Below, piece after piece: positions 43,380-60,178 of a stretch of 64,000 bases of DNA. The position numbers and the translations under genes are program-made. Within the stretch, counting starts at the first letter, position 1, and each line of letters starts with the position of its first letter. The notes below the pieces were generated by a model, which saw only the letters and a list, made by a program, of their open reading frames with translations, searched no databases and was not told the origin of the DNA. Source of the stretch: Adiantum capillus-veneris (lineage: Eukaryota; Streptophyta; Polypodiopsida; Polypodiales; Pteridaceae). The stretch covers positions 1,218,501-1,282,500 of the forward strand of contig CM043942.1 in NCBI GenBank assembly GCA_014529385.2, given 5' to 3'.

Positions 43380-44760
43380 TCTAAAAAGTGGAGATCGAGG
43401 CTCAATATGACAGGAGCTTCGAAAAAGTTTTGAAGCAGTTTGGGAAGGTGGTTTCTCTAGCAGAAGCAATGAGGGTTAAAGGCAACCAGTACCTAAAGTT
43501 TTTGAAGTTCCTTGAGTGCCTACATTTAAAGATTAGAGAAAAGGTCAAGTTCGGTGCAGATAAATATGAAGACGTGGTGTACTTGGCCAAAGTGAAGAGT
43601 AGGAACGTGAAGCAAAACCTGGATCTAGGCATGTTGAATCTTGCAGATTATATGCCTATTACAACGGTAGTGCATCCTATGGTTCAGTGGAAGGTGGTGC
43701 CAATTGTGCAAAGTATAGATCTTGTGGAGGTAAGGCCTATCATCAGCAGATGGTGGAAGAGCTTGTCAACAAGGATGAGCATCCCACGAAAGAGGGTCTA
43801 TGTGCAAGGGAGATAGAAGGTTCCGAGTTCCAAGCGTATATTGAAGAGGTTAAACCTATTTTCTTGAAGCCAATGCATGAAGAGGTACCAGGGTGTGGCC
43901 AAGTTGAAGATGCCAAGAGCCTACAAGTCAACAAAGAGTGTGCAGGAAGGTGGTCAAATTTATTTGGAGTAGCAAGATGGTAAGGATGTTGATATGGAGT
44001 CAACATATGGTGAGGATGATGAAGATATAGACTCAAGCTTTTGGCTTGGGGAGGTCACCTAAGAAAAATATAACCTATCACGTGAGTTCAACACAAGGGT
44101 ATTTAAAGTTCTTAAAATTACATAAATATATATAAAAAAACGATACTATTTATTCAAATTTGATTTTTTTTAATAGATTTTCAAAGAAAAGGGTACATTA
44201 TATTCCTTAAAATATTTGCAGGGGTTTTAAAAACATGCCTTGAACGCACGTGATATGGTAGTTTTACACATAGTGAGTCCCCCGAGGTTTTTGGGAGACA
44301 AGCAAGGAGGATAGAGCGGATGAATCCACATCCTATGGTGAGGAGATATATATTGAGGAGCCTATGTTGGTAAGATTAAAGATACCTTATGGTGTCTCTG
44401 ATGATATGATGATCTGCAATGTGAAAGAAGATCAAGTTGAAGTTCCAAAGCGGGTTGAGGTAGACATGCTGTCAAAGAGGACATGAAACACTATGTTGAT
44501 GGCCATCGCAATGAAGGTAGTGGTGAAAAGTGTTGTAGCAGTGCAAATGGTCCATAATTTTGTGGAGAAGGGCATCATCTATGGATAGTCAAGCTGGTCT
44601 ACCAAGTCAACATGGGGATAGCATTGAAGAAGAGAACAAGGGGATGGGGCATTTTTCTTGTGCTCACAATGTTTTGGATGCTAAACAAGAGGAGAACCTA
44701 ATGTGCCTGTGGATTTCAAGGACGATGCTTTGGACACAGGTTCTTTGAATTAGCTGTGCA
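43380..44760 (+). pseudogene. Decayed gypsy gag and protease start
   Basis: Frame 43388-43816 has a gag-like segment, FLECLHLKIREKVKFGADKY then EDVVYLAKVKSRNVKQ, the typical end of a gypsy capsid domain. The next frame carries a Cys/His-containing stretch (CAKYRSCGGKAYHQQM) that may be a ruined zinc knuckle. Near 44380-44580 short pieces (YGVSDDMMICNVKEDQVEVP, MVHNFVEKGIIYG) look like a protease start. Probably the 5' part of the same lineage as the pol at 40.3-42.7 kb, in the same orientation but downstream of it, so from another copy or a rearrangement. Confidence 0.45.
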
Positions 44761-44875
44761 TGGATGACAAGTGTGAGTGGGGGTTTGATGATCCAATGGT
44801 TAGCATGGATAAAGATTAGTAGGTTCTTGTTGATAAAGCTTTTCTGAGGATACAGGTGTGTGATGCAAGGGTTAG

Positions 44876-45372
44876 TGTAAGGTGCAACGGAAGTGAATGT
44901 CACTCTTTGCTCAAGATGAGTGCTTTGAATTGTGCTCAAGGTTCCTTTTAATTACGCAAGGGAGAGCCTTCTATTCCTCTAGTGAGAGAATGCAAGTGAT
45001 CACAAACAAAGTGGATAAACACTGTGAATGAAGGCGCTCAGACTGAGAGATAGAGAGAGAAGAATAGGACACCAGAATGTTGTCAAACCCTTCTTCGGAG
45101 GCCTCACTATGGGGAGAGCGGTCTACTATTGATTATACAAATCTCTACAATGCTATGGACTTGCCGACGATGAGGACAACAACAAGATGGGTTGAAATCT
45201 GAAAACGCTGAGGCTGAAATATGCAAATCTTTATTTACTAAATTTTGACTCCATGTCGGTGACAATGTTGATGGCGACAATGTGATGACGACGCACTCAA
45301 AATGCAGATGTTGAAACCTACATTTTTCGGGCGGAATCTGAAAACTATGCTGGATCTAACCGTGCGGCAAGA
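44876..45372 (-). repeat. Truncated LTR of family L
   Basis: It starts TGTAAGGTGCAACGGAAGTG and aligns with the first ~500 bp of the LTRs of B (GCTCAAGATGAGTGC, GACACCAGAATGTTGTC, GACTTGCCGACGATG), then stops matching near 45372. The fourth copy of this family in the window. Confidence 0.8.
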
Positions 45373-45949
45373 ACATACTAAGAAGAAATCAGAATGTGCC
45401 AAAAATAGGGGACAAAACTCAATTCTTAATGATGCAAAAGATTATGTCAAGGATAAGATCATAGGAAAATAGTTAATCTCAAATAAAGTAAAGACCAAGA
45501 ACCAAAAACCCAAAACTAAAAAAAACTCAAACAAACACAATAAACTCAAAGAAAAAAAGCCTCTAATGACAAAAACAGAGTGGAAAGCTAAGTACAAAGG
45601 GTTGAAGAGAACCCTAAAGGAGGTTTGGACCACTGAAATGGAGTCCAATAGTGACAAACCAAGGGCTATTGATGCTCTATCGCATCATAAGAAATATACT
45701 ATGCAGAATCGGCGGATCATAGTAGAGCAACCAATGATATAGTGAAAGGAATTCGGAACATCCTATGAGGGCCCAGAGAACACCAGTAGGATTAATTTAT
45801 TGGAGTCAAGAGAGGACTTGAAACCAACATACAAAGGGAGAGACTTGTCTTAGGAAGAGGGAAAACTCCTCTTTCACCAAAACTCTAAAAGAGATCTTAC
45901 AAGAAGCCAACACAACTTCTCCACTCAACCATGCTCTTGGGACCATCCT
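45373..45949. other. Unassigned A-rich DNA
   Basis: No supported gene; 45470-45560 is a run of AAAC/CAAA-rich sequence. Short frames lack any motif. Confidence 0.4.
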
Positions 45950-47111
45950 TTATACAAGAGAATAGGATTGGTCCTAGGACCAAGCATCCATGATTTCAAA
46001 GTCTTATGACCAAGCATTCGAGTGTCATCCTAAGAACGAGCATCATATCATGGTTTTAGGAGCTAGAACCCAAGCATGGTCCTGGGACCATGGAATTTTT
46101 TTTGCATTCAGGCTAGGATAAAGCATCCAAAGTTTGTCTTTGGATCAAGCTGATTCCAATCAAGTTCTTGGGGCAAAGATCTTGGGACCAACCATGCCTA
46201 CTCTTTTAATTCATGCATGGGATTAGGACCAAACATGTCATCATGGTATAGGAAGCTAGCACAATTTATACACTCAACCATGCTCTAGGGATCATCCTTG
46301 TCCAAGAGATCATGCTTGTTCTAGGACCAAGCATACAATTGTCCAAATTATTTTGACCAACCATTTGATTGTGGTCCTAGGAACTAGCAACATATAATGG
46401 TCTTAGGAGCTCGCACCCAAGCATGATCATGGGACCATGGAAGATTTGATCATTCAAGTTTAGCATCATCATGGAATAAAGCATCCAAAATGTTACTCAT
46501 CATAAATCATCCAACCATGTCTCCTAGATAAAGATCTTGGGGCCAATTATGCCCACTCTTTGCATGTATGCATGGCCTTAGGATCAAGCATTTTTGCATG
46601 ATATATGAGAACAACATATCTTTTTTACTTGACCATGCTCTAAGAGATCAAGCTCGGTGTTAGGACCAAGTATCAAATATTTCAAAGTCTTGCCACTAAG
46701 CATTTGAGTGTGGTTCTAGGAATGAGCATCATATCATGTTCTTAGGGCACCCAAGCATGGTCAGAGGATCATGGAAAATTTGTGAATTCAAGTTCAAGCA
46801 TCATCATGGGATAAAGAATCAAAAGTTTTCCTTTGCATCAAGGATATTCCAACCATGTCCTTGCAAAAAATATCTTGGGACCAACCATGATCACTCTTTG
46901 CATTCATGCATGGCCTTAGGACCAAGCATGCAAGAATGGTGTAGGAATTATCCACAATTAATACACTCAACCATACTCCATGGACCATCCTCCAAGAGAA
47001 AAATCTTGGTAATAGGGCCAAGCATCCAATCTTTGAAAGTCTTATTTGAGTGTGTTTACGAACAAGCATCATATCATGGTCTTAGTAGCTAGCAACCAAG
47101 CATTGTCTTAG

Positions 47112-52723
<5,612 letters not shown>

Positions 52724-54219
52724 TACAATGGCATCGTAGAAAATCGTCATTCACTTGCGAGTCAATCAAGGCATCATGTAGAAAGTGTAATGCATCCCAT
52801 CTCCCAAACCACTTCTTTATGTCTTTCATCCATCCCGTGCTCAAGATATTTCTTTTATGCATCTTTTGAACTTTTTTGCTTGCTTCCCGTGCAATTGTAG
52901 GAAGTTGATGTGAGGGATTTTGATGCATCTTTACCATGAACTCCACAATCCTTTCTATGCTCATAACCTTGTAAGCAAATGCTTTTGGAAATTCTCAAAG
53001 TCTTTCCAATTAGACTTTGAGATGTTCCTACACCACACTTCAACTCCATAAAGAAGATCCGGTGTCACCAATGTGTCAAAAAGGTACTTCTTGGGAACCC
53101 AATACTTGATGTTTCCCACAATACACATGTCCTTAAATGCATAGTATTCTCTCTTTCCCGCTTCCAAATAATGCATAGCACATTCATGTCACTTTTTGTG
53201 ATTGGCCGAAACCTCAAGGCCAAGGTACTTAAATCTCTCAACAACTTCAAGTGTCTCATTTTTGTACACAATGCATGGCTTCTCCTTATGGTTGTTTTTC
53301 ACAAGCATAACCTTTGTTTTGGATCCATTCACAATCAGCCCACTATGCAAGAAAAAGTTCTCAAGGACTTATGCATCTTCTAAAGTGTGTGCTAGAAGCA
53401 CTACATCATCTGCATACTAAACAAAATCATGATTATCACATTGCAAATAGTGACTTCTTCTTGCATAAATTCAAGTACCATTTGTTCCAATTGATAAATG
53501 CATATACCAAAGAGAGTTGGTGACAATGAACATCGTTGTTTAACCCCAAAAGTTATTGCAAAATGTTTTGAAATTCCTCCAATTGACACATCACCTTCTC
53601 ATAGATTCAAGAAAAAGCATGCTTAAACTCACTTGGCACTTGGAGTTCTTCCATATTTCTCCACAAATTGTTATGTGGAATCATATCAAAGGATTTCTTA
53701 AAGTCCACAAAGCAATAATACAATTTCTTGCCTTGCAATCAACTTTCCTCCATGCGACCATAAAGCGTGACAAGATGATCAATGGTGCTATGGTGTTGAA
53801 GAAAACTCGCTTGTCCCTTTGCACGCTTTCCATTATCTTTATCCCAATCACTCAATTTCATATCCATTATGCACCCTAACCCTTTCCATAAGAGACCCAA
53901 TCATTAGAGTCCGGTAGTTGTTAGCATTCTTTACACCCCCTCCTTAATGATGAAAAGGCTTGACCCGATTAGTACTCCAATCATAAGGCACATCATGCTA
54001 AAGTTCAAGGTTGAACATATCACACATCCAATCATGTGTAAAATGTCCCATCCATTTAATCATCTCTTGCTTGATACCTTGAAGATCTCTCGCTTTGCGA
54101 GTGGCCAAATTTTCAAGCCCACCGCATACATCCTCAATAGTAAAAAAAGAGGGTATACATGTCATCTTGACATTCTTTATTAGACCATATTTTGTTTGAT
54201 CTCTCTTTGTTGACACCAT

Positions 54220-54829
54220 GGACTATAAGGTGTGAGATTTGTCCTAGAGTGTGAGTCAAGGAGAGAAGAGTGTATTTATCCCACATGTAGTGGTGCAAGA
54301 CTGTAGAGCTACTTAAAGCTCATTTCATGAATTAATAAAATAAGTCTAATTTGCATTACATATCTCTTGTTTATGGTGAGATTGTGATGGCTTAGCAACA
54401 ACTCAAGATTTTGTTTATGAGTCCAAGTTAATTGATCTTGAAACCTAATTCTCTTGAGTTCATATTACTGGACATGGTACACTTGCACATGAAGCCAATA
54501 GATAGGTCAAAAGTAGTCCCAAAAAGGTGTACACCAGTTTCCCACTTAATACTCTCCTCTTTGGCTGATATAAATAATCTTCACACTTGACTTATGTTGC
54601 AAGCAAACTAGCTTTTCCTTCTCCTATACACGGAGCTCATTTGTACTCATTCGATAATGAATTAAGAAGCTACATTCTACACTTTCCAGTTATGAATGGA
54701 TCACTTGTGTTTGTTCCATAATGTTTAAATTGATATAAGAGCCTATGTCATAATTAGCATCTTCTTCTAATTACCTACATTTGATCCTAGCCTACTTTCA
54801 AGCCCTATGCTAAATCTAGTGTGCACACA
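54220..54829. other. Unassigned, possibly LINE 5' flank
   Basis: No supported ORF or boundary. Confidence 0.4.
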
Positions 54830-54830
54830 T

Positions 54831-54922
<92 letters not shown>
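54830..54922. repeat. (CA)n microsatellite
   Basis: About 93 bp of uninterrupted CA. The Thr-His and Val-Cys frames through it are artefacts. Confidence 0.95.
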
Positions 54923-54924
<2 letters not shown>

Positions 54925-56605
54925 TGATCGTTATTTCAATTTCCTCTACCTCTCTTGTTTTAATCCTTGTTGTAGTAGCATTCTTAATGAGCACACTCTC
55001 TAATCACCACTTGGGCATGAGCATGCTCCACTACCCTTTGGTGATTAGAAAGGTGAAGGTAGAATTTAGCATTGTTTTCTTGAATTAGCTCAACGATTGA
55101 GCATTCTAGTGATCATACATTACATTTAGATTCACATTATGGCATTGTGTATGTGCTTTTTTTCCCCTTTTATTGTACTTTTTTCAGCTCACTTCATCAT
55201 ATCATAGCTTTTATTAAATCCATCATCAATTTTGAGCAGCTTGTGTAGGTGCAAATCATTTCTCGAGGGCATTCCATAGAGCCTATAAACATTAAATTCT
55301 CATATCTTTTTATCTTCCCATTGAGCTCCCAAAGCCCCCTCTAGATCACCTTCCTAATTGGATTTTGATAGAGGCACTAATCAGGTAATTAGTGGATTTT
55401 GATAGAGGCACTAATCAAGAAAAGGATCATGTGTCTGAGATCCTACATAATAAAGGTTAATTACTATATTGAGGAGTCACTCCACAATGTGGGCTCATTG
55501 GGGCTAGTTGACTAAGGCACTATTCATAGAGTATTCCTTCACAAGTCTAGAGATCAAGTCCTACATGTTTATTCTTTAGCATGCTATTGGATAGCACGGT
55601 TCTCCAGGGTCGAATGGGAAAGTGCTGGACTTTTGGTTGTGAGAGATTTGAGAGAGATAGAGGCAAAAAAACTAAATTAGAGAGAAAATTGCAACATAGA
55701 TTCAACCCAGTAATGATTTCATTCAATTACCCAATTTATGTACTAACTATAATCAAAATCAACCCCCAGTACTCATCAAAATTGTAAAAACAATGTTGGT
55801 GGGTAATGAAAAAATTCCAAGAATTAGCACCCAAACATGCTGATTTTCTATTGTCTAGCCCTCCAATCAATCATAATTTTGGTTCTTGCCCGTCCCATGC
55901 TCAAGCCATCATTGACAGCATGCACCCTATCCCATAATAATCACAAGTCTGTCTTGTACCAGGCTTTAGAATCCATCCTTTTTGCACCAATGCTCACCCA
56001 AAACCCTAGTTTGTTCACTTTGTCAAAATCACATGAAATCCTTCTCTTTGTTGGCAGCTTCCCATCCCAAATCTGAGGAAACAATAGTAGATTTCAACCC
56101 TTGGTTATCATCTCTCCATCGTCGTCTTTAATCCTTCCACATCTCTGTTCATGAACCTATTATGTCCTTCTTTATGCCCTTTAATGTTTAGAGAGAACAA
56201 GAGAAACGTTCATCCCTTTTCATGCCTTCCTTCTTGATTTAGTATCCTCCTTGATGCTCTTAATTCAACAAATACCCTCCTGAGTGCTTCTCTTTTTTAT
56301 CTCCTTAATGCCAAGACCTAAAATTATGGGTCTAGGCTTGTGTAGATGCATTCGCTAGTGTATTCTCTGAGCATGATAGAGAGAGAGCTAGCTTATATTG
56401 CTTGAGCATGAGCTAAGGCAAGATTAAAAGCTAAGGGAGATCAGCTATGATGGTGAGATGAAGATATAGAGCATAGGTCTATGGGAGCTTGGATGGTGGA
56501 TGGTGAGAGCTTGGATGGTGAGAGGGCCTACATTATGGATTTTGTGGTCTCTTGGAAGAGAAATCTTCAATCTAAGAAATTTATAGGATCAAGTTCCACA
56601 TGTAC
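54923..56605. other. Unassigned, AT-rich
   Basis: No gene that I can support in 1.7 kb. A direct repeat of TGGATTTTGATAGAGGCACT at 55359 and 55393 (period 34 bp) is the only clear structure. A TGTAC at 56601-56605 may be the target duplication of element D. Confidence 0.4.
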
Positions 56606-57758
56606 TGATAGCCGTTTTTTGGCTCTCTGTAATTTCCATAGTGAGTTACCTCACCCTATCAAATCACTCAAACACTGTGGTTATCCTCACCTTTTCACTG
56701 TATATAGGTGTGTGTGAGTTAGGGGACTTTTCCCATATCTTTTTAATAAACCCTCAATTAGCTAATCATTGGGCTAGTTAAGCCAAAAAAAAAAAAGTAT
56801 ATTATGGCCCATTTGCGTGTAAATATTTCATTATATATAGGGCCTAAATAAAAGGATTTTTCATAATTATTTGGTATATTTTAAAATATTTCTACCTAGG
56901 GTGTGTTATTTATGCTATGTACATTGATTCACCATGACCATATTTTTTCTTACCATTTTGCATACTCTTTATTCCATATAAAAATAATCTCATGCAAGCT
57001 TATTTTGGTTTTTGTGTAACTCCATCTCAACAAAAATCCAAAAAAACTAGTTCTATTTATGTGCATATTTTTTCACTATTGTGATTTTTTCCTTTCTACA
57101 TCTATTCTCTATTACTCTCATAAATTATACCACCACAAATATTCATCTTTTTATGGTAGACTTATAATGAGAGAGATTTATTTTGACCCCTTTATATTTT
57201 TCCACCTATGTTATTTATATTTGACATGTACATATTCTTTTTAGACCCCTCAATATTTGATTTTCTTAGTTGTACTATTCACTTATATCATGATCTCAAC
57301 AATATCTTCAATTATAGACCTACCAAATAAGGTCAAGGGTATGTGGCATGCATGCATGCACTATGGAGGGCTCACTCTTGGAGGCATTCAAAGAATCATC
57401 CAAAGAAGGACCCCACAAGGACTTTGTGCAGTGGAAAAAGACAGTCGGTTTTGCTGAATTTTTAAAGGTCACTTGCTCTCCAAATTTGAAAAGGTGATAC
57501 AAACAAAAGTTGTAGCTCGTGGACTGAACTTTTACCTCAAGTTTTTTCATATTTTGTTGAGCTACGAGCTGTGAGTATGATTTTATTGGTGGACCCCAGT
57601 TTGCCCATGCTATGCAGCCACACTCCCTCTTCCACTTTATCATTTTTCTCTTTCACACACACTTCTCCACTCATCATCCCCACCACTCTTCTCTGCACCC
57701 TACTCACCTTCTTCTCAACCTTGAAGAATAAGAGAAACCATGGTGAACTCATGTCTCC

Positions 57759-57765
57759 TATAAAC
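57759..57765 (+). promoter_or_regulatory. TATA-like box in the LTR of D
   Basis: CTCCTATAAACACTTCC; its position relative to the conserved AAAGTTGTAG block resembles that of the TATA box at 36550. Confidence 0.45.
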
Positions 57766-58293
57766 ACTTCCATTCCAAAATTGACCACCTAGTTTCATTT
57801 TTCCTTATACATATTACCCATATCTATAAAAAAAACCGCAAAATTCAGCCTCTTCTCTTGAAAAATAGCATCATGGAGTTTAGGGAGGGTGCATTTGGAC
57901 TAATCTTGGATACTTTCTCTCTCTTTCAACGTGAAGAAATGGACAACAATGATGTGTAAGTGTCTTGGTGTTTTTTTTTTATGTTCTTGATAGATTGTCT
58001 CTGGGTGTCGTCATCAATTTAGCCATAAATCCCACATACTGTAAGAGGGCGACAGGGTGGAGAGGACTCCCCTGGCCTTAAGACAGTGAATGGGGTGGCT
58101 TTTCTTATGATGTGTTGTGGTGTAATTTACTTAAGCTATGTTGAACAAATAGTAATCTCACTTTGATTGGTCATGACAGATTTGTAAGAAGGTATTAATG
58201 CAACAAGCACCCCCTCCCCTTTTCTCTCTCTTTCTTACATATATAACTGTGTTTGCTTGATCATTGACGATACATTTCAAAGGAGCCCAAGCA

Positions 58294-58296
<3 letters not shown>

Positions 58297-58351
<55 letters not shown>
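58297..58351. repeat. (CT)n microsatellite in the LTR of D
   Basis: About 55 bp of CT immediately before the conserved ACGCGTCCTAG stem-loop. The 38-kb relative has CTATCTATCTCTCC in the same place. Confidence 0.9.
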
Positions 58352-58353
<2 letters not shown>

Positions 58354-58359
58354 ACGCGT

Positions 58360-58382
58360 CCTAGTTCGCATCCAAAACTAGG
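58360..58382 (+). other. Conserved stem-loop in the LTR of D
   Basis: CCTAGTT at 58360-58366 pairs with AACTAGG at 58376-58382 around a 9-base loop. It is followed by TGGTGCCCC. Counterpart of 38238-38259 with a compensating change in both arms, and 145 bases before the LTR end. Confidence 0.6.
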
Positions 58383-58530
58383 TGGTGCCCCAAATTTGTG
58401 TAGGGTTAGGTTGCGGGTTTGTGTGTGTGTTTGTTGTTTTTCCAACCCCAACCCAAATTGAGCAGCACGGGAGCCTAGAAGAGTGCTTAGAGGCCACTCT
58501 TCTTGTTGCCAGCCCCGGACCGCCTCAAAT

Positions 58531-58546
58531 TGGTGTCCCCACGGAG
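58531..58546 (+). other. Primer binding site of element D
   Basis: TGGTGTCCCCACGGAG, three bases after the LTR end; aligns with TGGTGCCTCCACTAAG of element C. Its beginning can also fold with GGACCAA at 58547-58553. The primer tRNA is not identified. Confidence 0.65.
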
Positions 58547-58600
58547 GACCAACTTGTGTATGTTTTTGTGTAGGATCAATAGAATAGTCAAGTAGTTTGC

Positions 58601-58813
58601 ATGAATCACGAGAATTTGTATGATCCTTTCACTCCGATTACAAGGCAAAAGGTACACATAATTGTTAGTACTAAGTTGCAATTTCAACGTGTAATTCGTA
58701 TAATTTTAGGTTCTCTTAGGTTAGCCGAAATAAACGCTTCGGTAAATCCTTTTATTTTGCCTCTCATTAGGTATGATCTTAGTTTCGATGTATATATCTT
58801 TGTTCTATTTTAG
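58601..58813 (+). CDS. Leader ORF A1 of element D, 70 aa
   Basis: ATG-initiated 70-residue frame (start MNHENLYDPFTPITRQK, end SFDVYIFVLF). It alternates hydrophobic and polar residues as in beta strands and has no signal peptide or known motif. The next frame, A2, is the same length with the same start (ATG AAT), the same FTP, ILPLI.Y and SFDV...F segments and the same hydrophobic end; I count roughly one third identity. They are 21 bases apart on the same strand. Function unknown. The leader of element C has no equivalent. Conservation between two diverged copies argues for past selection as protein. Confidence 0.5.
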   Translation: MNHENLYDPFTPITRQKVHIIVSTKLQFQRVIRIILGSLRLAEINASVNPFILPLIRYDLSFDVYIFVLF

Positions 58814-58834
58814 GCATTAGGTTATGTATAGAGC

Positions 58835-59047
58835 ATGAATAATGGCCCAGAAAGTTTCCCTTTTTACTTCACACCACATATTAGGATAAATATTGCACTC
58901 AGTAGAAAGATACATTTTCAGCAGCGTATGGTGTTTATGTTTGGGGTTGAAAGAACAGGGAAAATTATTGCATCTCCACAACCTGTCATCCTACCTCTCA
59001 TCAACTACCACACTTCTTTTGATGTACATGTGTTCATTATATTTTAA
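58835..59047 (+). CDS. Leader ORF A2 of element D, 70 aa, paralogue of A1
   Basis: ATG-initiated 70-residue frame (MNNGPESFPFYFTP, IIASPQPVILPLINYHTSFD, end VHVFIIF). It aligns with A1 over nearly the whole length, without length change and with different codons, so it is an old tandem duplicate whose frame has stayed open. The stop is TAA where A1 has TAG. No family recognised. It could be two copies of an accessory gene of the element or captured host sequence. Confidence 0.5.
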   Translation: MNNGPESFPFYFTPHIRINIALSRKIHFQQRMVFMFGVERTGKIIASPQPVILPLINYHTSFDVHVFIIF

Positions 59048-59102
59048 AATGAAGTGAAGCCAAGCAAAATAGTGTGTATGTTGGTTTTTTCTTTGTCCAA
59101 GT

Positions 59103-59627
59103 TTGTTACAAAAACAAAAAACGATCATTTGTTCTAACAAGGAGTGTGTGTGCAGTGAAAGTTCAATCCTTAGAGATCTAGCTCTATTACCGATTGAGTT
59201 GCAGGAGCAGGTAGTAAAGCATCTCCCTCATAACAAGAGGGTGCTGAAGCTAAGACGACAGGTCCTGCGTGTGGATTCCATTTTCCTTTTGTTGTTGGAC
59301 ACTAAGGAAGACCGCACATTCATCCAAATAGTGTGTGCCCTAAGATTGGTAAATAGAGTGAAATTTGGTGTTTGGCGAGTGCATTTCACCATTGAGGAAG
59401 ACTCTTTAGGAAACTTGCGGCCAGAGTTCATGCTTCATAGACTCACATTTGGTGAATTTTTCCCTCATTTGCGTCTTATTATTAGTCTTCCTTTCACTTT
59501 CAACAAAGGAGATAGGGAGCTATTTAGGGCTTGTCTTAATAAAGAGAGCATAGAGAAGATTGCAAATTTGTATAAATTCTCATCCTTCTCTACTTTCTAT
59601 GACACTTTGTTCATAGAGACATTGTAA
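59103..59627 (+). CDS. Leader ORF B1 of element D, up to 174 aa, no ATG start
   Basis: An open frame whose N-terminal half has no ATG; the coordinate given begins at a TTG. Protein-like content starts near 59156 (ESSILRDLALLPIELQEQVV, KHLPHNKRVLKLRRQVLRVD), then FLLLLDTKEDRTFIQIVCAL, LTFGEFFPHLRLIISLPFTF and a helical end. The segment LPIELQEQVVKHLP....VLKLRRQVL resembles the L-P-x-E-L...L-P...L spacing of F-box motifs, but this is only a resemblance. A T/G-rich stretch ending in CAG (59153-59155) could be a splice acceptor. It is the paralogue of B2. Function unknown. Confidence 0.45.
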   Translation: MLQKQKTIICSNKECVCSESSILRDLALLPIELQEQVVKHLPHNKRVLKLRRQVLRVDSIFLLLLDTKEDRTFIQIVCALRLVNRVKFGVWRVHFTIEEDSLGNLRPEFMLHRLTFGEFFPHLRLIISLPFTFNKGDRELFRACLNKESIEKIANLYKFSSFSTFYDTLFIETL

Positions 59628-59649
59628 ATCTCTTGATGCTTATGAATGA

Positions 59650-60129
59650 TTTAACCATAATCCTAAGGAGTTTTTGTCCAGGAGTCTTGTAGCACAAGTG
59701 GAGTCTTTAAATCTTGCAAGCTTGATTGGACTTGATGAGGGTGTTCTTTATGAAATTGTGAGAAGATTGCCTCATTCCGACTATGTGGAACTCGAAGGAA
59801 AGGAGCTCCTAGTCAACTGCTACTTTCTCATAGCCTTCGACGAGCATGAAGATCTAGTTTTTATACAAACCGCTTGTGCATTGGGAATTGTAGAGCAAGT
59901 GCAATTCATTACTTGGGACGTGGTTGCTCTTCTAGATCCAAAAAATGAAGTTCTAGAGATTTCTGTTTATAGCCATAGCTTTGAAGAATTTCAACCCTTC
60001 TTAGAGCTCATAAATAGTCTACCTTTTTGTTTTGATCAAACAAATCGAGACCTCATTGAAGCTTGGATAGATGAAGAAGAAAACCTAGAGTGGTACTTTC
60101 TTACTTCTTTTGCAGGTGAGTGGTTCTAA
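59650..60129 (+). CDS. Leader ORF B2 of element D, about 159 aa, paralogue of B1, no ATG
   Basis: Open from 59650 with no Met codon at all. It aligns with B1 block by block: YEIVRRLPHSDYVELEGKEL, YFLIAFDEHEDLVFIQTACA, HSFEEFQPFLELINSLPFCF, then DQTNRDLIEAWIDEE. It is more acidic than B1. TTTTTGTCCAG (59671-59681) at its start fits a splice acceptor and CAG/GTGAGT (60113-60121) near its end is a perfect donor consensus. It may therefore be an internal exon rather than a free ORF. Alternatively it is a decayed duplicate. Gag starts 50 bases later. Confidence 0.45.
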   Translation, partial: FNHNPKEFLSRSLVAQVESLNLASLIGLDEGVLYEIVRRLPHSDYVELEGKELLVNCYFLIAFDEHEDLVFIQTACALGIVEQVQFITWDVVALLDPKNEVLEISVYSHSFEEFQPFLELINSLPFCFDQTNRDLIEAWIDEEENLEWYFLTSFAGEWF

Positions 60130-60178
60130 GTTTCTATTGTATCCCTTGTTGCAACTCGTGTTGTAATCTTTCATAATA

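Larger units (their letters stand above)
56606..58527 (+). repeat. Element D 5' LTR
   Basis: It begins TGATAGCCGTTTTTTGGCTC and ends CCGCCTCA three bases before a PBS, about 1.92 kb. The left 400 bp align with 17918-18390 and the middle with 36060-36260. A TATA-like TATAAAC lies at 57759-57765. A (CT)n tract (58297-58351) precedes the stem-loop at 58360. Its 3' partner lies beyond the window, so the left edge rests on the repeat boundary only. Confidence 0.6.

Noticed and set aside
54767-55088. Thr-His and Val-Cys repeat frames
   Set aside because: Translations of the (CA)n tract.
57871-57957. 28-codon ATG frame (MEFREGAFGLILDTFSLFQR) in the LTR of D
   Set aside because: Short, no paralogue seen in the related LTR block; could be a leader peptide but unsupported.
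59103-60129. Calling B1/B2 true F-box proteins
   Set aside because: Only the spacing of Leu/Pro residues in B1 resembles an F-box; B2 fits poorly. A profile search would be decisive.
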